A stretch of 35,621 bases of DNA from IMG/VR virus record IMGVR_UViG_3300038566_000121, positions 1 through 35,621 of that record, one strand, 5' to 3'. The position numbers and the translations under genes were made by a program. This document shows, one piece after another, positions 1 to 7,698 of this stretch (position 1 is its first letter; each line of letters begins with the position of its first letter). Origin of the DNA: a virus. A model generated the notes under the pieces. It saw only the letters and a list, made by a program, of their open reading frames with translations, did not search any database and was not told the DNA's origin.

Positions 1-17
1 GTTTCCCAGTCACGATC
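1..17. other. Random-amplification primer tail (non-biological)
   Basis: The first 17 bases read GTTTCCCAGTCACGATC. From memory this is the fixed part of the primer widely used for sequence-independent amplification of viral DNA, where it precedes a random 8-9-mer. It is therefore most likely library sequence left on the contig. The next roughly nine bases may come from the random part of the primer and may contain errors. The primer reads in frame into the gene crossing this edge, so the last residues of that partial protein are not trustworthy. Confidence 0.85.
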
Positions 18-245
18 GAAAATCGATCGTGTGGCCGTGTATTGTGGAAGTTGATAAACCTGCCCAGAATTGGGGTCTGTCCAGTCATAAGTTCCGGTTT
101 GTTCGTAGGTCAGGCTTCCATTCGGGCCAACTTGGTTGACATTGCCCATCGCGGTATTCGCAATAGCTGTGCCAATATTTGTGCCAGTTGCCGCGCCTGC
201 GGTTTCATACGGGTCTGGGGGTGTTGGTGCTTGTGGCTTGCCCAT
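1..245 (-). CDS. Virion protein, N-terminal fragment (runs off left edge)
   Basis: A minus-strand reading frame starts at an ATG (243-245) preceded by an AAGG Shine-Dalgarno about seven bases upstream, and is open to the window end. About 76 residues are visible before the primer sequence. It begins MGKPQAPTPPDPYETAGAAT, followed by runs such as NIGTAIANTAMGNVNQVGPN and LTYEQTGTYDWTDP. This Pro-rich start followed by a TGTN/NVNQV/GSLTY pattern is familiar from podovirus tail or internal virion proteins encoded beside the tail hub gene. The rest lies outside the window. On a circular map it would continue into the right-hand end, where a minus-strand gene also enters from outside. The family assignment rests on recognition, not a search. 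Confidence 0.7.
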   Translation of the reverse strand, partial: MGKPQAPTPPDPYETAGAATGTNIGTAIANTAMGNVNQVGPNGSLTYEQTGTYDWTDPNSGQVYQLPQYTATRSIFDRDWE

Positions 246-303
246 GTCTTTACCTTGCGTTGTGATAAATCCATGCGGCAGCAGAAGATTGCCACACCAT
301 AGC

Positions 304-753
304 CTATTTATTCATTCGGCGCAAGTGCCTGCGCGTTAGCGGCTGGGCCTGCCATGCCTCTTTAGTAAGTGTGCATATCATTTCGGCTTCATTCCTACCG
401 CGCAACCGTGGAATTTTGTGCAGGTCATATCCAAAACGGTCCGCAATTCCTAGCATGTTTTCGTTGTTTTCCGACACTTGCAAAACCGCCAATTGGCAAA
501 AATCAAAGCAATAAGCGTGCATCCTGTAAAGTGTTTCGCCCGTTAGCCATTTTTTTGACGTTGCCGCCGATGACATGCAAATGGTTTCGGCATCCGGGTT
601 CCAATCGTGGTAAAGCACAACGGCGATCAAATCACCGTCATACACGCCAAGGGTCACAAAGTTTTCAAAAGGTCTAGTGAAGCCTAATTGCCTTTGCAGC
701 CATAACCCGTGTTTTTTATTAAGAAGGTTGTCGCGGGCAAATTCATACCTCAA
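304..753 (-). CDS. GNAT-like acetyltransferase fold virion-region protein
   Basis: 149 aa. The pattern (N-terminal helix, then FVTLGVYDGDLIAVVLYHDWNP, a TGETLYRMHAYCFDF helix, and ENNENMLGIADRFGYDLHKI) resembles the GNAT acetyltransferase fold, where the last part is the usual 'N..a.r...k.Gf' segment. Podoviruses often carry such a gene next to internal virion genes (T7 gp13 region), sometimes without obvious catalytic residues. The start is TTG at 751-753; it overlaps the stop of the preceding gene as TTGA and has AGGAAGG about ten bases upstream. No other start in this frame lies nearby. Enzymatic activity is not shown; a purely structural role is possible. Confidence 0.55.
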   Translation of the reverse strand: MRYEFARDNLLNKKHGLWLQRQLGFTRPFENFVTLGVYDGDLIAVVLYHDWNPDAETICMSSAATSKKWLTGETLYRMHAYCFDFCQLAVLQVSENNENMLGIADRFGYDLHKIPRLRGRNEAEMICTLTKEAWQAQPLTRRHLRRMNK

Positions 754-2303
754 AGAATTTGGCCTTCCTGAAAAACCAAATCAAGCGCGATGCATTCCAA
801 TGAAGGTGCTGTCAAACGGTTGGATGATATTTTAACCGCTGGCGAAATAGCCGTGCCGATGGATGATACAGACTGCCAATCCGAAATATACGTCTTATCT
901 TCGCCTGCGCCCCAAATAGCGGTCCCCCAAATAGCGGTTCCCCAAACACTTGACGATTCCTCAGTTGCCGCCGCTACCGTATCAATGGTGCCTAATTCGT
1001 AATCGCTAAACGCGGAAAGGCCAAGTGAATAGGTTTCCGAAGCCCTGCCCCTAAACCTAGCGTGCACGGCCATCTTTTGCGAGATATTGCCTTCGGCCAT
1101 CTTAGGCACCCATATGCCGGAATATTCAACCTCGTTATCCGCCCCGGTCACTTCAGCTTGGAATATCTCCGCGCTTTCCGATCCAAAATACAAATTGTCG
1201 TCTGACACGACGGAGCATTGCACGTCCCAGCCTGTAAATCGGCACCAAGCGCCTGTGCGGGAATTAGCAACAAATGCCACCTTGTTTGAACCGTCTATTG
1301 AGGGCGTGCCAATCATCAGCATGGTTTGCGTGTGCCATAGAGTTACCGAGAAAGGATAGACCGATGAACGGTTAGCAATCGCCGCCTGCCATGCGTCTTC
1401 AATAGGGTATGTGATAGCGACCGACTGCAATGCGGCGCGGTCCTTCTGCAAGGCCTCGGAAACGGGTATAATCCCGTCTTCGGTTAGAATAGCCAAGTCC
1501 CCACCCGCCTTAAACGTGCCGTTCTTGCTCAACGGCCTGCCAATGCGATAAACGCCCTTCAAGGCCCAGGTGGACGCGCTGGATGGATCATCACCAACGT
1601 AAACGGCTATTTCGCCTTCTGTCGTAACAAATATGGCCACATCGTCAAGGCCGGAACCGGAATCAAGTGACCAAGTGGCACCGAATAGCAAAGACCCGCC
1701 AAGGTGAAAAACGCCCTTTAGCGGAAATTCAGTGATTGTTCCGGCGATTGCATTTACCGCAAAATACCAAAAGGAAAGGGTGTCTTTCTCGATAAAGAAA
1801 AGCCGTGATTTGAACGTGAACACTTGCGACAACAGCGCCGATGAAATGCCGGTAAAGGTTTGGGTTGTCCACGTGGTCCCGTCAAACGTCTGGCAAGCGT
1901 CCGCACCATTAACCGCCATTAGATAATCACCGCCCGAATTGGCAAACTGCGTATAGGACCAATCGCCATTCGTTAGGCCTGTGACGCTTGCTGTGGGCGA
2001 TACGGCAGGGTCCGCTGGCGTTGTAATGTCGTAAATGGCTGTGGCCGATGCCGCTAGTAATATCTCCGTCCCGCCTGACTTCCACGTCATCAACTGCTTG
2101 ACAGCATCGCCTATGGTTGCATGCAACGAATTACCTTTGCGAAGTCTTGCACCCTGCGCCGTTGGAAAGAAATTGTCCAGCGCTTCAGCCCCGTCTGGCA
2201 TGGCTTGAATCAGGGTTTCGTTCTTTATCCAGCCGCGTTTAGGCGCTGGGAAAGTCTTTGTTTTTGATTTCAGCGCGGGGGCATTAAAGCGGTCAAAAAG
2301 CAT
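750..2303 (-). CDS. Tail hub / DNA-stabilisation-like tail protein
   Basis: 517 aa, close in size to P22 gp10 (about 470 aa), the hub that plugs the portal. The N-terminal stretch (PAPKRGWIKNETLIQAMPDG, then DNFFPTAQGARLRKG) and the many WxSGGTEILLAAS / GDWSYTQFANSGGDYLMAVNG blades look like a repeated beta-structure typical of this hub family. A GTAIWGTAIWG repeat lies near residue 450. An ATG with AAGGA nine bases upstream sets the start. Its place after the gp4/gp11-like adaptor and before the GNAT-like gene fits a distal neck component. Assignment is by pattern and position. Confidence 0.6.
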   Translation of the reverse strand: MLFDRFNAPALKSKTKTFPAPKRGWIKNETLIQAMPDGAEALDNFFPTAQGARLRKGNSLHATIGDAVKQLMTWKSGGTEILLAASATAIYDITTPADPAVSPTASVTGLTNGDWSYTQFANSGGDYLMAVNGADACQTFDGTTWTTQTFTGISSALLSQVFTFKSRLFFIEKDTLSFWYFAVNAIAGTITEFPLKGVFHLGGSLLFGATWSLDSGSGLDDVAIFVTTEGEIAVYVGDDPSSASTWALKGVYRIGRPLSKNGTFKAGGDLAILTEDGIIPVSEALQKDRAALQSVAITYPIEDAWQAAIANRSSVYPFSVTLWHTQTMLMIGTPSIDGSNKVAFVANSRTGAWCRFTGWDVQCSVVSDDNLYFGSESAEIFQAEVTGADNEVEYSGIWVPKMAEGNISQKMAVHARFRGRASETYSLGLSAFSDYELGTIDTVAAATEESSSVWGTAIWGTAIWGAGEDKTYISDWQSVSSIGTAISPAVKISSNRLTAPSLECIALDLVFQEGQIL

Positions 2304-2312
2304 AATAAGTCC

Positions 2313-3038
2313 TTAACTGGACGGGATGAAATCAGGAACTGGTTGTCGCATAGGGTGCCTATCTGGGCTAACATCACCAAAGCCGATTGAAAGCCTGCGC
2401 CGGTTTCTGTTCGCATTTGTTGCAATCCATGCCTCGTATTCGGCAAGAATATCTTGATACGGAAGCCCCTTGCGTTTTCTAAACCGCCAAACAATACCAA
2501 GTTCAAGAATCCTGCGCGGAAACAAGGCCACGTCATCGGGGTCGGTTAGCATATTGCCCTCGGTTCCACCGCTATTTGCCATCCACACATTAGACATATA
2601 ACTGACTGTGATGCTATCACCAACCGCCGGTTCGCGGTAAAAGCCAATCGTGTGATTACCTTCATAGCCCTGAACGCGAAAATATCGCGCTCCGCCAGCC
2701 GTGCCTATTTCTTTCAAGTGCGTCCATTCGCCGTCTGTCGTAATAGGTATCCCGGCGCGGCGTGTGCTGCTTGTTTCATAAACAGCTAACTTGTCATCGG
2801 CCAATCGAATAAAGTTGGTGGGCAGCGAATAATCCTCGCTGCCATCACCCGTTATAACGGTTTGCTTGGAAATAGGCGAAGCCCAGTCAACGCGCTTGTG
2901 AAGTTCGTCAACGGTTTCCAGCAAGAAATCATCCCGTAATTCAACTGCGGTTAGGCTTGTTGCTGTCACCCAAGAATCTGGAATTGTCACCGAGCACTGT
3001 CGCGCAGCACGGTCAAGTATTTCGGTGATTTTAGTCAT
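2313..3038 (-). CDS. Head-tail adaptor (T7 gp11 / P22 gp4-like)
   Basis: 241 aa. The sequence shows the features of podovirus adaptor or tubular proteins: an N-terminal helical part (ITEILDRAARQC, FLLETVDELHKRVDW), a central beta-rich part (GDGSEDYSLPTNFIRLADDK, YRVQ-like VQGYEGNHTIGFYREPAVGD) and a C-terminal helix (ILAEYEAWIATNANRNRRR). The motif 'I.YvS..w' is visible as ITVSYMSNVWM. The ATG overlaps the upstream stop as TAATG, implying coupled translation. Gene order capsid, small protein, adaptor, hub matches P22- and T7-like neck clusters. It is likely to ring the portal and bind the tail hub. Confidence 0.7.
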   Translation of the reverse strand: MTKITEILDRAARQCSVTIPDSWVTATSLTAVELRDDFLLETVDELHKRVDWASPISKQTVITGDGSEDYSLPTNFIRLADDKLAVYETSSTRRAGIPITTDGEWTHLKEIGTAGGARYFRVQGYEGNHTIGFYREPAVGDSITVSYMSNVWMANSGGTEGNMLTDPDDVALFPRRILELGIVWRFRKRKGLPYQDILAEYEAWIATNANRNRRRLSIGFGDVSPDRHPMRQPVPDFIPSS

Positions 3039-3622
3039 TAGGCCGCTTCCTCGGATTGCATTTCGGCTTTGGTCCGGCGGGTTCGTTTAGGCTTGTTCAT
3101 TTCTGCTTTCATTTGTTCCATAAGGTCCATAGCAGCGGCAAGTTGTTCTTTGGTGTCGGCCACTTCTTGCGCAAGCCCAACGCTGTCGGCACTAGCTAGG
3201 TAATCAGCGGCTAGGCCACGCAACCGCGCCACCTGCGGCAAATTGATTTTTTGAATCGCCCCGTCTGTAATTCCAGCAACATCCTCGACCGTCTTAATGC
3301 CAGCTTTTTTAAACTCGGAAACCTGCGCGGCATTAACCGCACCCCAAGCCACCAGAGGCGTGCCGGTTTCAGGCAATTCGTTTCCGCTTTTCCACGCTTT
3401 ATAGGCAGGCTCAATAAATGACCAAACCGCTTTCATGTGCATTTTCTTGGTTCCCATAGGGTCGCGCTTGTGCTTGTCGTCATCGTCATCAAGCGGCTTT
3501 AGCCGGTCCACACGTTCCCAAGTTTGTGCATCTTTGATATTGCTGGCGGGGGCGTAAAGAACCCAATCGTGTTCTTTACCGTTTGTGTATTTGGTTTTAA
3601 ATTCTAAAACGCGGATGTCCAT
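3038..3622 (-). CDS. Conserved structural-cluster protein with helix-hairpin-helix-like segment
   Basis: 194 aa. The N-terminus is beta-rich and followed by a run of five Asp (LDDDDDKHKRD). Residues about 100-140 (VSEFKKAGIKTVEDVAGI..GAIQKINLPQVARLRGLA) look like a helix-hairpin-helix module. The C-terminus is a coiled coil (EVADTKEQLAAAMDLMEQMK) ending in a basic tail. Such proteins sit directly after the capsid block in several podoviruses, but I know no assigned role. It follows the terminator after the capsid genes, so its transcription depends on readthrough or a weak local promoter that I could not define. Confidence 0.6.
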   Translation of the reverse strand: MDIRVLEFKTKYTNGKEHDWVLYAPASNIKDAQTWERVDRLKPLDDDDDKHKRDPMGTKKMHMKAVWSFIEPAYKAWKSGNELPETGTPLVAWGAVNAAQVSEFKKAGIKTVEDVAGITDGAIQKINLPQVARLRGLAADYLASADSVGLAQEVADTKEQLAAAMDLMEQMKAEMNKPKRTRRTKAEMQSEEAA

Positions 3623-3646
3623 TGTGGAGCCTCTTTTAGTTTAAGG

Positions 3647-3673
3647 TAAAAGCGGGGCCATTACAGCCCCGCT
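3647..3673 (-). terminator. Rho-independent terminator after capsid genes
   Basis: Read on the minus strand there is a perfect 8-bp stem, AGCGGGGC and GCCCCGCT (3666-3673 and 3651-3658), with a 7-nt loop, followed by TTTT including the last stem base, then ACC. It lies between the capsid-associated gene (stop at 3681) and the next gene (start at 3622). A terminator behind the major capsid region is common in T7-like and related phages, where partial readthrough lowers expression of the following neck genes. Confidence 0.8.
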
Positions 3674-3680
3674 AATTGTT

Positions 3681-4145
3681 TTATTGTGGGAAGCAGCAGA
3701 TAATTTCCTTGTCGGAAATATCGCCAGCAATCGCGCACACATTGTCTGTCACAGCCGCAGAAACGTCTAGCGTCCCATCGGCCGAGCCTGTTGGGGTGAG
3801 AGGGTCGCCATCAGCACCCGCTGTCAAAGCAATGGTCAGCGTTGCCGCACCAGAGATTTGCACCCAACCGTATTCACCGTCGCTCATATCAACTTGCAAG
3901 ACGCCTGCGCCAATCTCGACACTGTCGGAAAGGTCCGAAGTGACTTGATTGTTTTTGTAGCCATCAAGCGTGTAATAATACGCAACCTCACCAGCCACAC
4001 CAGCGGTTGCCGCTGTAGCTTCTTTGTATTGGATGAATTTATAGGATTTATTCCCATTCAACGTTACAACGTCACCTAGTGCGGGCGTGTTGCCCTCATC
4101 AAGCGAAGTATAAACAGCATCCAGTTTTGCACCGAGTCCAATCAT
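3681..4145 (-). CDS. Capsid-associated (decoration/stabilisation-like) protein
   Basis: 154 aa from the ATG at 4143-4145, which has AAGGAG seven bases upstream; the longer frame would overlap the capsid gene's end and lacks a good ribosome site. It begins MIGLGAKLDAVYTSLDEGNT and is Ala/Gly/Thr rich with short beta-like stretches (YKFIQYKEA, EVAYYYTLDGYKN, GWVQISGAATLTI). The position immediately downstream of the major capsid gene and before the terminator fits a decoration or head-stabilising protein. The sequence alone does not prove this. Confidence 0.6.
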   Translation of the reverse strand: MIGLGAKLDAVYTSLDEGNTPALGDVVTLNGNKSYKFIQYKEATAATAGVAGEVAYYYTLDGYKNNQVTSDLSDSVEIGAGVLQVDMSDGEYGWVQISGAATLTIALTAGADGDPLTPTGSADGTLDVSAAVTDNVCAIAGDISDKEIICCFPQ

Positions 4146-4156
4146 ATCAAATCTCC

Positions 4157-5125
4157 TTATGCTGCGTCGATCAGAACGCCCTGCAAGGAGCGCTGCGTGC
4201 AAACAAGATTACCCATCCAGTAGATAGGAACCACGATTGCATCCTGATTGGTTGGCCGTTTTTCTTCATCCGGCGTCCACTGCGCTTCCTTGTGCTGAAC
4301 AAGGCGCAAATAATCAGTATTCAAGAAATACATCTTTTCAGCGGTTGTGGTGAAGTTGGTGTTATCATCAAAGATAACATCGGCGGATTTGTATTTCAGC
4401 GAAGTAAAGCCCTCGCCAGCGGAATCCTTGTCGGTATAGCGCGCGCGGTCCTCGATGCCTGCCTCAAAGACAGAATAAAGGTCATGCGAACTAACGATAA
4501 GGTCAGGCTTATCAGCGCCGCGATTAAGCGGTAGCCAAAGTTTGCCCATTTCGTTCTTCAACGTGCTGGACGTATAAGCGTCCGTGCCAGTCATTTCACG
4601 ATATTGGTTAGCCCAGAAGGTAAAGGTTGCGGCGTTGATGCCGCCCACAGTGCCGTTGCCATCCGATTGAATGACGTGTGCAAGGCCACCAATTTGGTTG
4701 GTCAATGCGCCATCTGAATAAAGGTCGATCGAGAACTGATTAGCCGCCGTGCGGAGCGCGTTGTCTTTACGCGTCTTCACAAGGTTAATCATGCGCTCTT
4801 TATTGCCCATATTCATACGGACTTCACGCCCGGACGAGGTAACATGCAGGGCCACCTGCTGCCATTCGTATTTGACCGAGGTCAAAACGTCAGACGCTTC
4901 AGTGTTCAACTGCTCATACCCGCTGTAACGCTGATACGTGCCGTTCTCTGCGTATTCGATTGGCTCGGCGATTTCGTAGCCGCCGGATACCGTCTTAATA
5001 TTGCCCTTTTTCTTCATGCGATTAATAAGGGCGTTGTGTTCGCTCACGTTATCAGTAACCTTCTTTCCCCAGTTTCGATCTGTGGTGGTTACCATTTCAG
5101 TGAACACGCTCGATGGAGTTGCCAT
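4157..5125 (-). CDS. Major capsid protein
   Basis: 322 aa. It is preceded by a strong AGGAG site and follows the scaffold gene by eleven bases. Typical capsid features are visible: an N-terminal arm (ATPSSVFTEMVTTTDRNWGKKV), a helical segment with HNALINRMKKKG, the E-loop-like GGYEIAEPIEYAENG, the spine-helix region KERMINLVKTRKDNALRTAANQF, the NEMGKLW/LIVSSHDLYSVFE region, and a closing VPIYWMGNLVCTQRSLQGVL. This suits an HK97-fold coat protein, built around the scaffold and later bound by the small protein downstream. It is probably the most abundant product of the window. Confidence 0.85.
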   Translation of the reverse strand: MATPSSVFTEMVTTTDRNWGKKVTDNVSEHNALINRMKKKGNIKTVSGGYEIAEPIEYAENGTYQRYSGYEQLNTEASDVLTSVKYEWQQVALHVTSSGREVRMNMGNKERMINLVKTRKDNALRTAANQFSIDLYSDGALTNQIGGLAHVIQSDGNGTVGGINAATFTFWANQYREMTGTDAYTSSTLKNEMGKLWLPLNRGADKPDLIVSSHDLYSVFEAGIEDRARYTDKDSAGEGFTSLKYKSADVIFDDNTNFTTTAEKMYFLNTDYLRLVQHKEAQWTPDEEKRPTNQDAIVVPIYWMGNLVCTQRSLQGVLIDAA

Positions 5126-5136
5126 CTTTTATGCTC

Positions 5137-6219
5137 CTAATTTGACATCAACCGGTCGTATGCGGAACCCAAAGCGTCCATTTCCGATATTGGCTTAGGG
5201 GTTCCCGTCCGGGATGATACATTAACAGATTTAGCTTTTATCGCTGCTTTCGTCCGTTTAGGAGATGATTCCGCTGCCTGTGTCGTAGGGTTTGGAGTCG
5301 TAGCCTTTAGTCCTTTGGCGGTGATAGCCATATTATAAGCGGCGTCAAGGATATCCGTGTTGGAGGCCCCTTCGCCAAGGTTGTATTGCGCTGCTGGGAT
5401 GTAAACCGGAATATCTGCCTCGACAGAACCCCAATGCTCCCTACTTGCCCCAAAACTCCGCACTTCATTTTGCAAAGCCTGATCTGCAAGCGCCTGCGTC
5501 ACAATCTCCTGCACATTAGCAGGATTGTTTGCCTGTTGCAACTGTTGTCGCATTTGGGCGATTTCTTGCTGTGTTTTAATCGTTTCAATGTTCTGTTGCG
5601 GCTGTCCCTGATACCCACTGACCTGCTTGCCGCCTAACTTTGCCGCCAGCGCCTCTAACTGCCCTGTCTGCTGCGCAACCATCAAAATGGTCCCCAAAGG
5701 ATCGCGCTGCAAGTTAGCCCGCGTGTGGGCGAGTTCCACGACTTCAGATGCCAATTGTTGCGGCGTCATGTTCAAGTCCGGGAATTGCTGCGCCGCCCGT
5801 GTAACTGATTCTGCGATAGGCTGAAATGCCGCCACCTGCCGCCCCAAGTTGGCGTTTTTGACGTTCTGGTCCTGAACCAGCTTTGAAATAGACGATTGCG
5901 CCTCCGCTGGGATATCTTTCCACTTGGCCTTTATCTCTTGGGGCAGGTAGGACGGTGCTTCTGTATTCTCAACAGCACTTTCTTCAGGTTCCTCCTCGGC
6001 CACTTCCTCCACATCGGATTCCTGCGCTTCAGCTTCGGCAGTTTCTGGCTCTGGCTCAACAGCAGGCTCCTCTTGGTTTTTCGACACAAAGCGCCCGGTT
6101 TCGTCGCGTTCACGCTCCAATGGCTCAGCGTTTAGCTTATCATAAATATCGCCTAGCTGAGAATCTTCGTCAACTTCCGGCGTTTCGGCTACTGCCTCCA
6201 CGGTTTCGTCAATCTGCAT
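5137..6219 (-). CDS. Scaffold protein
   Basis: 360 aa when started at the ATG at 6217-6219 (MQIDETVEAVAETPEVDEDS), which has AAAGGA seven bases upstream and overlaps the previous gene by eleven bases. A longer frame starting at 6318 runs deep into the upstream gene and is unlikely. The protein has a very acidic N-terminal third (EEPAVEPEPETAEAEAQESD), then Gln/Ala-rich helices (TQQEIAQMRQQLQQANNPAN) and a basic C-terminus (SSPKRTKAAIKAKSVNVSSR). An acidic N-terminal and a basic helical C-terminal end that contacts the coat are the hallmarks of podovirus scaffolds, and the gene lies directly before the capsid gene. Confidence 0.8.
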   Translation of the reverse strand: MQIDETVEAVAETPEVDEDSQLGDIYDKLNAEPLERERDETGRFVSKNQEEPAVEPEPETAEAEAQESDVEEVAEEEPEESAVENTEAPSYLPQEIKAKWKDIPAEAQSSISKLVQDQNVKNANLGRQVAAFQPIAESVTRAAQQFPDLNMTPQQLASEVVELAHTRANLQRDPLGTILMVAQQTGQLEALAAKLGGKQVSGYQGQPQQNIETIKTQQEIAQMRQQLQQANNPANVQEIVTQALADQALQNEVRSFGASREHWGSVEADIPVYIPAAQYNLGEGASNTDILDAAYNMAITAKGLKATTPNPTTQAAESSPKRTKAAIKAKSVNVSSRTGTPKPISEMDALGSAYDRLMSN

Positions 6220-6541
6220 TGGTTGTCCTTTCAGGTCTGACAAATGGTTCATCTTTATATCGCTCGGAAACTTCCAAGCCGTGCTTTTTGGCAAACTTTT
6301 CGTTGCGTATCTCACCACCGGTCGCCCCTTTCGGGTTAACCTCCAACGCCTCTACACAGTTATGCTTTTTTAGATTGGCTTTGTGTTGCTCAAGCGTGGA
6401 AATGGGCTTGCCTGTAATTGGGCAGGCGTATTCCTTAAAACCCATGATTTGCGGCATAGAAACAGGACCTTTAAGCGGCGATAATTCCTCACCCGTTTCT
6501 TTGTCAAAAATCTTGTCGCCTTTGTAAACCCGCGTTGTCAT
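6209..6541 (-). CDS. Small protein with possible zinc knuckle
   Basis: 110 aa. Near residues 39-61 it has CPITGKPI...H......HNC, a spacing of Cys, His, His, Cys that could hold zinc. The rest is polar (KGDKIFDKETGEELSPLKG) with an Arg/Lys-rich C-terminal half. The gene sits between the polyvalent protein and the scaffold, joined to both by overlaps (TAATG upstream, eleven bases downstream). Similar short genes occupy this slot in other podoviruses; the function is unknown to me. Confidence 0.6.
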   Translation of the reverse strand: MTTRVYKGDKIFDKETGEELSPLKGPVSMPQIMGFKEYACPITGKPISTLEQHKANLKKHNCVEALEVNPKGATGGEIRNEKFAKKHGLEVSERYKDEPFVRPERTTNAD

Positions 6542-7698
6542 TACTGCTGAACCCTCCGCAGATACGCCGCAAGGCTTTGGTCGTCTTGCTCTTGCGTGTA
6601 GGGCAGGTTCAACCCCATTGCTGCTAATGGTGAGCCTGTAATTGCCGATAGATTCGCAGAATGTGATAGGCGTGGATCAAAGCGGGCAAATTTGCTGCGG
6701 ATGTTTTCTGGTCTCCACGCTATTAAACCGTCCGTGGTGGCCAACCCGCCAATGCCCATACGATCCAAATCATCAATCACCGGCCCTGCCAATTCCGGAT
6801 CATCCCACATTCCAGCACTGTCAACAATATCATCCGGGTTAGCTTCGCGCGCTAGCGATGATGCAGTCACGTTATATTCTTCTTGCAGGTCGCGGCTGCG
6901 TATTGACCTTACAATATCTTTTTGAAAATCCGTAACATCTGAATCAGGCCTACCCATCCACATGGCAGGCCCATAACTTTCAATATCATCTAACTTTCCC
7001 ATAGCGTCTCCGCCACTTTCCACAAACATAGCATAATCTGTATCGTTAAATGGACTAGATTGCGATTGAGACCGTCTTACATAATCGAACCCCATTTCCT
7101 GCGCTCTCGCCATGCGCGAAGCTTCGTCCATAGGTAAATCATAGTTGTTAAATAAATAAGCATCATCAGCAGCGGCCAACATGTCATCAGTTACTTCAGA
7201 GCCACGGCCCGCCTTGAGCATCCTTAGAATATCATCCGCCTGTTGCTGTGCGGGGCTTAGATTATCAGCCGACCCTGCCGCCATACGCACCATGCTAGGG
7301 TCATACTTGCCAAACATTGCCGCTGCGCCCTGTGTATCAACCAAACCCGCAACAATCCGATCAATGGAGTTTTGCGATTCAGGGTCAATCTCGCCAGCAA
7401 GCGCTGCCCGTGGCATATCCACCAATCCAGCCCCATTATTCACCATTTCACGCGCCATATTAGGCCAAGCGAATGAAAGCCCGCCTTGCGTTGGCACGCG
7501 GTTGTGCGATGCCCTGCCCTGTGCGTCCGTGGTGGTCACTAGCTTTTCAAAGTCAGGGTCACGAGTGACTGGCAAAACATCGCTTGTGCTTGGCGGTCCC
7601 ATTATCTGAGAAAGCCAATTTGCGAGCGTTGGCCGTTGGCTTTGGTAATATTGTTTTTCCTCTGCCTGCGCCGCAAGTTCGTCTGCTAGGCTCCCCAT
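6541..7698 (-). CDS. Polyvalent protein, ADP-ribosyltransferase-like architecture
   Basis: 385 aa. From about residue 185 it reads DLPMDEASRMARAQEMGFD, and the C-terminus contains GLIAWRPENIRSKFARFDPR. This pair of motifs brackets ADP-ribosyltransferase-type domains in many phage polyvalent or MuF-like proteins. The usual YHGT start of the catalytic fold is not visible here (it reads YVRRSQSQSSPFNDTDYAMF), so the domain may be degenerate. The N-terminal part is Gln/Asn rich without clear folds. It is coupled to the portal gene by TAATG and could be packaged in the head as an ejected effector or be a portal-associated structural protein. Confidence 0.55.
   Translation of the reverse strand: MGSLADELAAQAEEKQYYQSQRPTLANWLSQIMGPPSTSDVLPVTRDPDFEKLVTTTDAQGRASHNRVPTQGGLSFAWPNMAREMVNNGAGLVDMPRAALAGEIDPESQNSIDRIVAGLVDTQGAAAMFGKYDPSMVRMAAGSADNLSPAQQQADDILRMLKAGRGSEVTDDMLAAADDAYLFNNYDLPMDEASRMARAQEMGFDYVRRSQSQSSPFNDTDYAMFVESGGDAMGKLDDIESYGPAMWMGRPDSDVTDFQKDIVRSIRSRDLQEEYNVTASSLAREANPDDIVDSAGMWDDPELAGPVIDDLDRMGIGGLATTDGLIAWRPENIRSKFARFDPRLSHSANLSAITGSPLAAMGLNLPYTQEQDDQSLAAYLRRVQQ

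Noticed and set aside
900-960. Tandem repeat in DNA near 917-950
   Set aside because: It encodes the GTAIWGTAIWG repeat within the tail hub protein and is explained by coding sequence.
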